A stretch of 64,000 nucleotides of DNA, taken from Nocardioides caeni (GTDB taxonomy: Bacteria; Actinomycetota; Actinomycetes; Propionibacteriales; Nocardioidaceae). The translations under genes and the position numbers were made by a program. Location: NCBI RefSeq assembly GCF_004912195.1, contig NZ_STGW01000003.1, forward strand, positions 62,001 through 126,000, in the 5' to 3' direction. The notes beneath the pieces are model-generated. The model was not told where the DNA came from and searched no databases. It saw only the letters and a program-made list of their open reading frames with translations. Position 1 is the stretch's first letter; each line of letters starts with the position of its first letter. Of this stretch, positions 16,950 to 27,200 are shown one piece after another.

Positions 16950-19547
16950 ATGACCGATCAGTGGAACCTGGCGACAGCGAACCTCGCTGGTGCCACGAGC
17001 AGCCGTGACCTTCTGACCGGGCCCCACCGCCGACTGGTGGATGCATGGTTCTCAGATGTGCCGGGAGCCGAGATCGCGGGTGATATCGCCGCGCTCCTCG
17101 GCCAGGTACTGCGTCACCGCCGAGGGACAACAGGGCATTCCAACAGCTACCTGATCCTTCGCCTCGACGCCCGCGGCCTGCCGCTTGAGACGTTTCGCCG
17201 GGCCAACCTCGAAGTCACCAAGTTCGGGCTACACGAGCACCGCGTCGCTCTTGGCCCAGATTGGGCTCCTGACTGGCTCCACGGCGACGGGCGCTGGATC
17301 GACTTGGCCTGCACAAGCCCCGACAACTTCGACGGTCCGGAGGGCGTGGTATCCACCTCTGCCCGCCACGACATGGCTGTGCCCGTAGACCCGTCCGTGG
17401 CCGCGATTGCTGGCATTGGTACCTACCGTTCGCGAAGCCAAGCGAGCGCCGTCCGGGCGGCAGCCCTTGCACCTGCAGGCAGCACACTCCACGTAGTCCT
17501 ACCCACCGGAACAGGTAAGTCCTTGGTAGGCATCGCGCCGGGCCTGCTGGCTCGTACGGGCGTGACAGTCATCGTGGTCCCGACGGTCGCGCTCGCCCTC
17601 GACCAGGAGCGCCAACTTCATCAACGGTTTCCAAACCAGGGCCTCCCTCAGGAAATGGCCTACTACGGCGATCGTCCGGCGACTGAAAAGGAAGCGATCA
17701 GGGAGCGTCTGCGCGAAGGAACGCAGAGGGTTCTCTTTACCTCGCCTGAGACTCTGGTCACCGGTCTGGCGGAAACTCTGCGGCGCCTGGCTGCCCGGGG
17801 CGAACTGAGCCACGTTGTGATCGACGAAGCCCACCTCGTACGTACCTGGGGCCTGAGCTTCCGACCCGAGTTTCAGGTCGTTGCCTCCCTGATCGCCGAA
17901 CTGAGAGAGGTCGCACGGGCTCAAGGGGTAGCACCGCCGCACGTAGTACTTCTGACAGCGACGCTCTCACGACAGAGCCTGTTGCTGAACGACGAACTGT
18001 TCGCGGGGGACGACACCTCCCTGTTCGTAGGTTCGACGTACCTGCGCACGGAGATCCGCTACCTCTTTGCGCCGCCGGTCTCCAACGAATCGCGACTCGA
18101 CCGAGTAGTCGAAGCGCTCCACCACGTACCGCGACCCGCGATCGTTTACACGACCAAGAAGGAGTCGGCCGACACGCTCGCAGTTCGACTCCGAGAGGCG
18201 GGATTTGGTCGCACGGCGGTCTTCCATGGCGATGTGCACGCCGACGACAGGCTCGAGATCCTGAGGGCATGGTCGGGCGATGCCGGCCCGACTTCCGTTG
18301 ACGTGGTGGTGGGGACCAGTGCCTTCGGGCTCGGCGTGGACCAAAGCGACGTCCGTACGGTCATCCACGCCTGCGTGCCGGCTTCCGTCGACCGCTTCTA
18401 CCAAGAAGTCGGACGCGGTGGGCGTGATGGGCACGCAGCCGTGTCGATCTGGATGCCGAGCAGTACCGATGCCCAGGAGGGACGCGCCATCGAGAACGCG
18501 ACCGTTCTCGGCGACAAGAAGAGTTGGGGACGCTGGGATGCAATGCGCTCGGCTCGCATCTCGGACGACCCCTCGCGCCGGCAGCTTGTCGTGGACACCA
18601 GCACCATTCCTCCCTGGCTCCAGTACGCCTCCGATAGCAACCAACTGTGGAATCGCAACACTCTGGTTCTCCTGCAACGGGCTGGAGTACTCGACATTGT
18701 CGACACTCCCCCGCCTGCCCTGGAGCGCGCCGAGGACGAATCGGAAGCCGATTGGCGGATCCGAGTCGATGCTGCCTGGTCGGCATACGTGAAGCATGCG
18801 ACCGTGCGCATTCGCCCGGGCATTGCGAATGTTGATGAGGCGACCGTCCTGCGTGCGATCGACAGAGTCCGACGGGAGATCCGTGATTCAGAATCCGACT
18901 CGCGCGACCGCATCGAGCGCATGTTCAGGCTGGATGAATGCTGGGGTTCAATCCTGAGCGAGGAATATGCGTACGACGACGTCGGACCGATGCGCGCTCA
19001 CCAGGTCGTCGCACCCGCGTGTTCGGGATGCCCCGCTTCCGCGCACGTCCACGAGCCGTCGTTGCGGGCAGCGCGACCCGTTGTTCAAGAAGCATCCCTC
19101 CCCCTGCTGCACCGCGAGGTAAGTCCGAAGCTTGCGTCGATGGCCACCAGTGGCCGGACATTGGTGGTGACCTATCTAGAGGGAGAGCTCCGGATCCACC
19201 TCGCCGAACTCGTCACGAAGGCCGTGACACACGGCGTCCGAGGAATTCTGGCGTCTGCAGGTCTGGCCGGCTTGCCCGGAGTGGTGGACGCAGGTCGCTC
19301 TGCACCCGAGGGACTGGTCCCGGTGGAACAGATCGTCGCGGGTCCGCCCAGAACGTTCCCTATCCCCACATTGATCCTGTTGGACCGGACCGATCCGCCG
19401 CAGTTGAGTTGGCTCGCCGGCCAGACTGGTGCACTTCGGATCGTCGTGCTGCCGGAAGAAACCCCGGACCCCCAGTATCCCGGCCAACCTGTGAAGAGCA
19501 TTCGCTTCCCGCATTGGACACTTTCGTACTTCCTTAGGAGTTTGTGA
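16950..19547 (+). CDS. dpdF: DpdF, RecQ-like helicase
   Basis: 865 residues. RecQ-like superfamily-2 helicase core: LPTGTGKS near residue 185, VIDEAHLVRTWG near 290 (DEAH), LLTATLSR near 332, FGLGVDQSDVR near 460 and YQEVGRGGRDG near 485 (motif VI). A C-terminal Cys-rich patch (ACSGCP near 690) and an amidophosphoribosyl-like terminal domain (near 730-860, with VEQIVAGPPRTFP) are unlike classical RecQ. Expected to unwind DNA in the restriction step. Ends with GTGA overlap to dpdG. Confidence 0.83.
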   Translation: MTDQWNLATANLAGATSSRDLLTGPHRRLVDAWFSDVPGAEIAGDIAALLGQVLRHRRGTTGHSNSYLILRLDARGLPLETFRRANLEVTKFGLHEHRVALGPDWAPDWLHGDGRWIDLACTSPDNFDGPEGVVSTSARHDMAVPVDPSVAAIAGIGTYRSRSQASAVRAAALAPAGSTLHVVLPTGTGKSLVGIAPGLLARTGVTVIVVPTVALALDQERQLHQRFPNQGLPQEMAYYGDRPATEKEAIRERLREGTQRVLFTSPETLVTGLAETLRRLAARGELSHVVIDEAHLVRTWGLSFRPEFQVVASLIAELREVARAQGVAPPHVVLLTATLSRQSLLLNDELFAGDDTSLFVGSTYLRTEIRYLFAPPVSNESRLDRVVEALHHVPRPAIVYTTKKESADTLAVRLREAGFGRTAVFHGDVHADDRLEILRAWSGDAGPTSVDVVVGTSAFGLGVDQSDVRTVIHACVPASVDRFYQEVGRGGRDGHAAVSIWMPSSTDAQEGRAIENATVLGDKKSWGRWDAMRSARISDDPSRRQLVVDTSTIPPWLQYASDSNQLWNRNTLVLLQRAGVLDIVDTPPPALERAEDESEADWRIRVDAAWSAYVKHATVRIRPGIANVDEATVLRAIDRVRREIRDSESDSRDRIERMFRLDECWGSILSEEYAYDDVGPMRAHQVVAPACSGCPASAHVHEPSLRAARPVVQEASLPLLHREVSPKLASMATSGRTLVVTYLEGELRIHLAELVTKAVTHGVRGILASAGLAGLPGVVDAGRSAPEGLVPVEQIVAGPPRTFPIPTLILLDRTDPPQLSWLAGQTGALRIVVLPEETPDPQYPGQPVKSIRFPHWTLSYFLRSL

Positions 19548-20467
19548 TGGCAGTACTCAACCCGCCACGCACACTGCCGGGTCTCGGCCGCGCCATCGTG
19601 AACTACCTCCTCGATGCGCGGCGTTCTCCAACGGAGGAGGACCTTGTCGCCGCGTTCAAGCCTGAAGGCCTTAATCCCGGCGCCGAGGCTGCGGGCGGAA
19701 TGAAGAACACAATTTCCTCGCTGCGCGCGATCAACGTTCTGGAAACGAATCCTGACGGAACACTCCGGTTGGGCGCGCAGGTCCCGACCCCGAAGTCTCA
19801 CTTCGACGCTCCGGAGTTTCGTCGAGTCCTTCAATCCCGAGTCTTCGACCTCGGGCGGGATGGCGACGTCTGGGCAACGCAACTTGGCGACGGCCACACG
19901 AGTGGTGCTCGCGACCTTAACCGGGCCCTCACCTGGGTGATGGCTCAGGACGCGCTGGGCCAACCGCTGTCATGGACCGAGAACCTGCAAACGCTCCAAG
20001 CTGAGCAGTTCGGGACAACCGATCGTGAATCGTGGGCCATCGTCAACGACACGCGATGGGTGGCGGCGTCCCGATGGATTGTTGCGCTCGGCTTGGCGAC
20101 CCCGTCGGTTATGAAGGACCGGAACGGCGTCGTTCCACTACCGGTTGCCGCGGTCGCGGACGTCCTGCGAACCGTGCCCTCGGAGCGTCTCCCGATCCAT
20201 GAACTCCTGGCGCGCATTGGACAGGCCATCCCGGTCCTTCATGGCGGGTCGATGCGTTCCGGGCTGGTGTCTCTGCTCGGTGTCGACCCAGACCCAGGTA
20301 TCAACGCCGACTGCGCGGACAGTTCGATTGGACAGGCACTGCGCATTCTCGAGGAGCGCGGTCGGATCCGATTCGAGACGCTTCCTGATGCACAAGGCAT
20401 TCGCCTCTCCCGATTCGACGCCGCGCGCCAGGCGCACGCCATCGTGAAGACCGGAGGAAGCAAGTGA
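19544..20467 (+). CDS. dpdG: DpdG
   Basis: 307 residues from GTG at 19544 (an ATG follows at 19547). No catalytic motif is visible. The N-terminal 90 residues look like a winged-helix domain (AIVNYLLDARRSPTEEDLVAAF, then a basic turn, then VLETNPDGTLRLG), and a second winged-helix-like block closes the protein (GQALRILEERGRIRFE). That fits a DNA-binding adaptor for the neighbouring ATPase DpdH. Naming rests mainly on gene order between dpdF and dpdH and on size. Confidence 0.7.
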   Translation: MMAVLNPPRTLPGLGRAIVNYLLDARRSPTEEDLVAAFKPEGLNPGAEAAGGMKNTISSLRAINVLETNPDGTLRLGAQVPTPKSHFDAPEFRRVLQSRVFDLGRDGDVWATQLGDGHTSGARDLNRALTWVMAQDALGQPLSWTENLQTLQAEQFGTTDRESWAIVNDTRWVAASRWIVALGLATPSVMKDRNGVVPLPVAAVADVLRTVPSERLPIHELLARIGQAIPVLHGGSMRSGLVSLLGVDPDPGINADCADSSIGQALRILEERGRIRFETLPDAQGIRLSRFDAARQAHAIVKTGGSK

Positions 20468-23400
20468 GTTGGCGTGGCACACTCCCAGCGGCCTGCTGGA
20501 GCGCGCGTGAGGCTTCCGCCATCATTCCCGTCGAGGCGGAAAGCACCTCCGACGGCGTCTTCCTCGCCACGCACAGCACCATCCCGATCACCCAGCGCGA
20601 TCAGGTCGACAACGCCCGCGGCGGCGCCGTGGTCGATGAGCGAGCATTGCTCCGCGCGGTGCAGGAGCAGCCCGCGGACCAGCCGATCATTCCTATCCTC
20701 GGCAAGTCCGGTACAGGCAAATCCCACCTCGTCCGGTGGCTACGGGCTCATCTGGAAACGAAGGAGTCGACGCGCCTGATCTTCGTCCCCAAGCACCGGA
20801 TGTCGCTCCGGGGGATCCTCGAACTGATCCTTGAGCATGCAAGCGGCGAGCGGGCCGACGAGCTTCGGGCAAAGGTGGCGACCGCGGTTGATGCCGCAGC
20901 GGATGAAAAGACCGCGCAACTGAAACTGCGCAACGCTCTTGCGGTCAACATCGAGACGCGCGGGAACCGCGCCGACGGCTCGCCCGAGGAGATCGAACTT
21001 CGTGCGTACCTCGCCTCCCCCGGTGGCCTTCCGGCTCTCTTTGGCGACGACGTCTTCCGTAGCCGCCTACTCGACCAGAACGGGCCTATTGCCCGCCTGG
21101 TGCGTGAGAAGTTGTCCGGGAAGGGCGACGAAGACAAGGAGGACGCTTTTGGCTTCACCGCCGACGATCTGAACCTCTCCGTTGACGACGTGAACCGCGC
21201 CGGTCACGCCGCTCGCGAGGTCGCCGGCGCGCTGACGAGCGAACTCTCGTTCCGTGAACTCGCCGCGCGAATGATCAACGAGCAACTCGGTCCGTCCGTG
21301 AGCGAGGTCTTCGGCGTGGGAGGCGACGATCTCAAGCAGATCCTCACAGACGTCCGGGTCGAGATGGACCAGCAGGGCCTGGAACTACTGGTGCTCATCG
21401 AAGACTTCTCGATCTTCCAAGGCATCCAGGGCGGACTGATCGATGCCATCACCCTCATCTCCACCGAGGCGCAAAGACTGTGTCCGATGCGAGTTGTGAT
21501 GGCTGTCACCACCGGCTACTTCATTAATCAGATGCCGGAGACGGTTTACACGAGGACGTACCGGGTCTTCGACCTCGATCTACCCGACGGGATCGATGGA
21601 TCGTTCCAGCCGTCCGGGTTCGCTAGTCGATACCTCAACGCCGTTCGGGTCGGGGCTGCTGAGCTCGAAACTGCCCATGCGCGCGGGGATGAGGTGCCCA
21701 ACGCCTGCGAACAGTGCCCTGTCAACGCGCAGTGCCACTCGTCGTTCGGGCAGGTTGACGGCTACGGCCTCTTCCCGTTCAACCCCGCCGCGCTCGACCG
21801 GGCCATCAAGAGCCAATCGGCGGATGGCAGCTTCGTGGCTCGCGACGTGCTAACCCGGGTCCTTCGACCGGTCCTGCATCGTGATGAGGCCGAGATCAAC
21901 AATGGTCGATTCCCGAGCGACGGCTTTGCCAATGATTTTCGGACCGGCGCAAGCGACCGCCTGGCGAACATCGAGGACCAGTTCAAACTGCGGTCGCCTG
22001 GAGACGAGGAACTCTCCGAACGTCGCATCCGACTCGTCCGATTCTGGGGTTCCGGGGCGGGTGCGGAGAATCTCGCGCCGACCATCCATGAAGCCTTTGA
22101 AATTACGCCAGTCGCCGGACTCAACGATCCGGAGAAGGCGATCGTGGAGCCGAGTCCAGTTCCGCCGACCGAGCGTCCGCGGACTCCCACCCCGACGCCA
22201 CAACCAGTCGCGGCGGATCCCCCGCTGGTCAAGGCCGTCGATGGCTGGCTCGCAACCGGCAACATCCTGCAAGGCGAGATCAACGACCTTCGGAACATCG
22301 TCTTTCAAGCTGTGCGCCAGCGACTCGCGTTCGAGGACGGGTACGGCGGCGACAGCCTGTGGAGCAACGACAAGGCCCTCGCACCAGGGTTCGAAGCGAA
22401 GATGGTCGAGTTCAACCAGGCGAAAATCGCTGGCGCTGTCTTGCCGATGGACCGATCGAACCCAGACGACATGCGGGCACTGCGGGCACTCGCATGGGCA
22501 AACTACAAGAACAATTGGGCGGAAGTGCCTGACGGAGAACGTCTGCAGAGGCTTACTGAGACTGCCATCGACCGATGGGCAACGCGGGTTGGCGCTGCAC
22601 TTCTCCCCCCGCGGCACCCCAACGAGAACACCGAACTGGCGAGGCTCGTGGAAGTGCTCCTCAGCATGGCGCGAGCCCTCGGAGTCCCCGACGCGTTCAA
22701 GTCCGATACCGCTAGTCGGATCCGGGCTCTGTTCGCCCCGGTTCCTGCACGGACAGATCTCGAGCTGAGGCCTGGGCTCCGGTCCCTCCACGGCTTCCTC
22801 GTGGACGGCGCCGGCAGCGGGAATAGCGTGACTCGAGTCGGCCGCAGCCACCTCCAGCAGCGACTGCTGCGTCACGCCTCCTACAGCCAGGGTTCTGGTA
22901 AGCCCCTTGCGCTGGACCTCAGCAAGCTAGCGAAGGTCGTCCGCAGCGGAGCGATTGGAGCGCCATGGCCCGACTCGACACCTGACCTGATCAAGACGTC
23001 GGTCGCGACCATCGAGGCCCGACTGGCATCGATCGACTCGTTGCACGCGGAAGCTTCGAACCTTGTACCCGACCTGTCCGACCTCGGCGGGGATCTCGCC
23101 GACGTCGCGGGGGAACTTCTCGTTCTCGTCAACGAGCGCGCCTCCGCCGGCGCGCTGCCAGGCGGAATCAACCCCGGCGACCTCCAGGCCGCAGCCAAGT
23201 CCGTCAAGCCCGGTGACCAACGGAAGGTCGAGGCCGCCTTTGCCGAACTGAGCCGCTGGGATCAACTCTCACACGACGAGAAGTTGCAGGTCCTCAACGG
23301 AGACTGGGATGAGCCCGCACGACGAGCAGGTGCATGGCTCCGGATGGCAACCCAAACGGTCCGCCTGCTCGAGCACAGCCTCGGCAACGGCAGTCCCTCT

Positions 23401-23520
23401 GACGTGCAGCGCGAATACGCTGAGGCCCGCGACCAATTGGTCGCGGATCTCATCGCCACAGCCGACTCGATCTCAAGCCCAGCAACCGAAGATCCATCTG
23501 GAGCGGAGGAGCTCGCATGA
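20464..23520 (+). CDS. dpdH: DpdH, large P-loop ATPase
   Basis: 1018 residues from a GTG start overlapping dpdG. Walker A is GKSGTGKSH near residue 80 and a Walker B-like strand ends in LLVLIEDFSIF near 310, an AAA/STAND-style arrangement. A small Cys cluster (CEQCPVNAQC near 418) suggests a structural zinc. A Pro-rich linker (residues 558-580) separates the motor from a helical C-terminal half. The only core dpd protein with this architecture; likely the energy-dependent sensor or loader of the restriction arm (inference). Confidence 0.78.
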   Translation: MSWRGTLPAACWSAREASAIIPVEAESTSDGVFLATHSTIPITQRDQVDNARGGAVVDERALLRAVQEQPADQPIIPILGKSGTGKSHLVRWLRAHLETKESTRLIFVPKHRMSLRGILELILEHASGERADELRAKVATAVDAAADEKTAQLKLRNALAVNIETRGNRADGSPEEIELRAYLASPGGLPALFGDDVFRSRLLDQNGPIARLVREKLSGKGDEDKEDAFGFTADDLNLSVDDVNRAGHAAREVAGALTSELSFRELAARMINEQLGPSVSEVFGVGGDDLKQILTDVRVEMDQQGLELLVLIEDFSIFQGIQGGLIDAITLISTEAQRLCPMRVVMAVTTGYFINQMPETVYTRTYRVFDLDLPDGIDGSFQPSGFASRYLNAVRVGAAELETAHARGDEVPNACEQCPVNAQCHSSFGQVDGYGLFPFNPAALDRAIKSQSADGSFVARDVLTRVLRPVLHRDEAEINNGRFPSDGFANDFRTGASDRLANIEDQFKLRSPGDEELSERRIRLVRFWGSGAGAENLAPTIHEAFEITPVAGLNDPEKAIVEPSPVPPTERPRTPTPTPQPVAADPPLVKAVDGWLATGNILQGEINDLRNIVFQAVRQRLAFEDGYGGDSLWSNDKALAPGFEAKMVEFNQAKIAGAVLPMDRSNPDDMRALRALAWANYKNNWAEVPDGERLQRLTETAIDRWATRVGAALLPPRHPNENTELARLVEVLLSMARALGVPDAFKSDTASRIRALFAPVPARTDLELRPGLRSLHGFLVDGAGSGNSVTRVGRSHLQQRLLRHASYSQGSGKPLALDLSKLAKVVRSGAIGAPWPDSTPDLIKTSVATIEARLASIDSLHAEASNLVPDLSDLGGDLADVAGELLVLVNERASAGALPGGINPGDLQAAAKSVKPGDQRKVEAAFAELSRWDQLSHDEKLQVLNGDWDEPARRAGAWLRMATQTVRLLEHSLGNGSPSDVQREYAEARDQLVADLIATADSISSPATEDPSGAEELA

Positions 23521-24227
23521 CTTTGCGAAGCACGATCCAGGATCTGCGCGCTTGCGCCGACGTCGCCAACGACGAGCACCGGGTCAAGGTCCGGACAGGA
23601 CAGTTCGCAGAACTCAGTGCCCGCCTCGCCCCGGCTCTGGAGGAGTTGCCCGCGCTCAACATCGCGCTGAGCGAAGTTGCCCAACTCGATGTCGATCTGC
23701 CTGACGGTCGTGAACAGGATGCCGCCCAGGTAGCTGACGGTCTCCGTGCCCTGGCGGCCGAATTGCCAACGCTAGGCATCGACCAGAACCTTGACCTCGC
23801 GAAAGAGCGCGTCCGCTCGGCCGAGAAGTACACCAACCAGTTGCGCGCTTTCGTAGCAGGCACCTGGCAGACATACGTGAGCCAACCTCCACCGGCGATC
23901 AACGGCGATCTCATCGACGCCCTGGCACAGGGCGGAGTTGACGTCGAGGCGATTCGCGATGAGTTGGAAACGGCGCGCGGCCACCTACTCGCGATCACCA
24001 GCAGGCTGATCCCGGACCGCGGTGCGGTCCAGAAATACCGTGACGCAATCGAGTCGATCCACCGCTGCGGCGAACAGATCGGAAAGGTCGTGGACGCCGA
24101 CATCGCTGAGGGCATCGTGGAGTCTCAGGAGCCGTCTGGGGTCCCGCTCACCTGGTTCACGCCAGAACGACTCGAAAAGCTCCGGGCGCTCGGCATCCTC
24201 GACCGTTTCCAGGTGAGGCTGCGATGA
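23517..24227 (+). CDS. dpdI: DpdI
   Basis: 236 residues, almost wholly helical and acidic, with heptad-like spacing over residues 15-120 and no catalytic motif, membrane segment or zinc site. ATGA-coupled to dpdH before and dpdJ after. The name follows from size and from being the only gene between dpdH and dpdJ; a scaffold role is a guess. Confidence 0.65.
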   Translation: MTLRSTIQDLRACADVANDEHRVKVRTGQFAELSARLAPALEELPALNIALSEVAQLDVDLPDGREQDAAQVADGLRALAAELPTLGIDQNLDLAKERVRSAEKYTNQLRAFVAGTWQTYVSQPPPAINGDLIDALAQGGVDVEAIRDELETARGHLLAITSRLIPDRGAVQKYRDAIESIHRCGEQIGKVVDADIAEGIVESQEPSGVPLTWFTPERLEKLRALGILDRFQVRLR

Positions 24228-27200
24228 CGCCAGCCCTGCTAACCCGAATCCTTGACCGACTCGAGTCGCTCGAGGATCCATTGCTGTGCTGGGGAGTCGT
24301 CGACGGCGGCTTCAGCACCGACGAGCTCAGCAAGGTGATCAGCGACGAGCTCACCGCAAGCCACGAATGGGACCTGGGCGCCGACGACATCATCGAGGCG
24401 ATGACCACGCAGGCTCTGCTGGTCCACGATTCCAGTTCGTCACCTGCCCGTTGGCGCACCCGCAATGGCGAGACCATTCGCTTAGTGGCGCGGCTCCGGC
24501 AAACGTTCCTCGGCCAGCCGTGGCAATCGGGAACCAACCTGATCTCCGACTTCCGGTACGCACGCCGTCCCCGGTTCTACCCAAAGCGGGATCACCCGTG
24601 GACCGCCGCCATCGAGGGGGCAGCCGGCCCCGTCGACGCATATCGCAACGTGGTCGAGGTCATGACGCAACGCGACGGCAAACATGACCTCCTAGGCGGG
24701 TTCCAGGTCCGCGCTACGAGGCACATCTTGACGGCGCTGCAGAGTCAGACCACAACTGCCACCGTGGTCGGAGCTGGAACGGGAAGCGGAAAGACAAACG
24801 CGTTCTACCTTCCTGCCTTCAGCTATCTGGCCGGTATCACCAACCCTTCCGCATGGACTCGCGCACTTGCTGTCTACCCGCGGACCGAACTGCTGAAGGA
24901 TCAGCTTGACACGGCGTTCGCCCACTCCTGCCGACTCGACGATCTGTGGAAGCGGTCCATTGGACGATCGATGACGATCGGCGCCCTCTACGGCAGTACC
25001 CCCACCAATGCGAAGAACGTCAGGCTTCCTTATCGAGGGTGGGGACGTCGCGCTCACGGCATGGCTTCGCCACAGATGCGCTGCCCCGGCGATGGCTTCG
25101 CCCAATGTGGAGGCGAACTCGTCTGGCCGAACGAAGACATCGACGCCGGAGTCGAACGACTGGTGTGCGGGACCTGCCGGCGCTCGTTCGGACAGGACCA
25201 GGTTGTCCTCACCCGCCAATCCATGCAGAGCTCACCTCCGGACCTGCTTTTCGTGACGACCGAGATGCTGAATCGCGGACTCTCCGATCTGAATCTCACA
25301 CGGCCTCTGGGCATCGACGTACCGGTCAGCAAGAAGCCTCGGATGATGCTCCTCGATGAGATTCACACCTACGACGGCACCACCGGCGCCCAGGCCGCCA
25401 TGGTGCTCCGCCGTTGGCACCACAGCGTTCAAGCTCCCATCGCCTTCGTCGGCCTGTCTGCGACCCTGTCCAACCCGATCCGTCACATGGCAGATCTGAC
25501 CGGAGTCGACGACGAACTCGTCACCAGCATCACCCCAGAAGCCGAAGAACTGGAGTACGAGGGCGCGGAGTACCTGCTCGCGCTCCGTAGCGATCCCACC
25601 AGTGGCGCGTCGGTACTGTCCTCCACCATCCAGGCTGCGATGCTGCTCCCACGAACTCAGGATGAGCCGGCAACCAGAATCTCGTCGGGTGTGTACGGAA
25701 CGAAGGCGTTCGTCTTCACAGACGATCTCGACGTCACGAATCGCCTGTTCTCATACCTCCTCGACGCCGAGGGGCAGCGGTACGCCTTCGGAAAGACGAA
25801 GTCGTTCAAACCTCCTCTAGCGTCACTGCGTTCGAACGCCAATGGAGGGGACGTCACGCAACAGCGTCGTGCCGGCCAACTCTGGGATCTGCCAATTGCG
25901 ATCGGCCACAAGTTCGCGACGCTCGGAGACGGTCTTCGGGTGAGCCGAACCACTTCACAGGACGCAGGCGTTACGGCCGACAGCCAGTTGATCGTTGCAA
26001 CCGCGTCTCTCGAGGTCGGGTTCGACGACCCCGATGTCGGTGTGGTTCTCCAGCACAAGGCACCCCGCGGAGTCGCCGCCTTCCTTCAGCGGAAAGGGCG
26101 CGCGGGACGCAAGCGGACGATGCGGCCGTACACCGTAGTCGTGCTGTCTGACTACGGCCGCGACCGCGCGACGTACGAGTCGTGGGACACCTTGTTCGAC
26201 CCAGTGCTCCCTGATCTCGTGCTGCCGATCCGCAACCGAGCCGTACTACGCATGCAAGCAACCATCGCGATGGTCGATTGGTTGACAACGCAACTCCGTC
26301 AACAGGGCATCCCGAGAACTACTATCGGCTGGACCGCCCTCGGGCAGAAGCCGGCCGAGAGCTTCGCCAAGCCGGGCCGCGAAACTCAACTCAAGGCCGT
26401 TGAGATCCTCAACGAAGCCCTCCGCGATCCTGACCGCCAGCGCAGCCTCCGCACGTGGGTGCAGAATGCACTCGGCCTGTCCGACGCAGAGGCCAGCGAG
26501 GTCTTGTGGCATCCGCCAAGGCCACTCTTGCTCCAGGCGATCCCGACGTTGCGTCGCCGCCTCCAGCACAACTGGGGCGTGGCCGATGTCACCCGAGTCC
26601 ACGAGTTTCGCGATCTCATGGGCGGCAATCCCCTGCCCGACTTCTTCCCGATGAACTTGTTCAGCGAACTGGCGTTACCCGAGGCCTTCGTGAGCATTCC
26701 GCCCCAGTCGGATCGGGATACAGAACGCGAACTCCAGCCGATGGGACTCGGCCAGATGCTCCGCGAGTACGCGCCAGGCCGGGTTTCACGCCGATTCGCA
26801 ACAAGGAATCTCGAGCACCGCCACTGGATCCCCGTACCGATCGGCATTGCTGAGCCGGTACTTGAGCTCACAACGATCCTGCCCCTGTTTGGGATCGAGG
26901 AGCCTTGCACCATCGACATCGACGGCGTTCCGACGACCACCACGGTGGTTCGTCCCGATCGGGTGCTACTCGAACTGCCGCCGAAGACGGTGAAGGACTC
27001 GTCCAACGCGACGATGCAATGGAGGTCGCAGTTCATCGAAACGGGGACCGGCCTGATCATCCGTGTGCCACGCGCCGACCCTGTCGGGCGCCTGATCAAG
27101 GACGCGCGCTTCTTTCTGCATGCTCAGAACGCGCACGTCAACGTCCATCGTGCGGCCGTGAGTGCTGATGCCACCCTCAACCTCGAGGACGGCAGCGAGC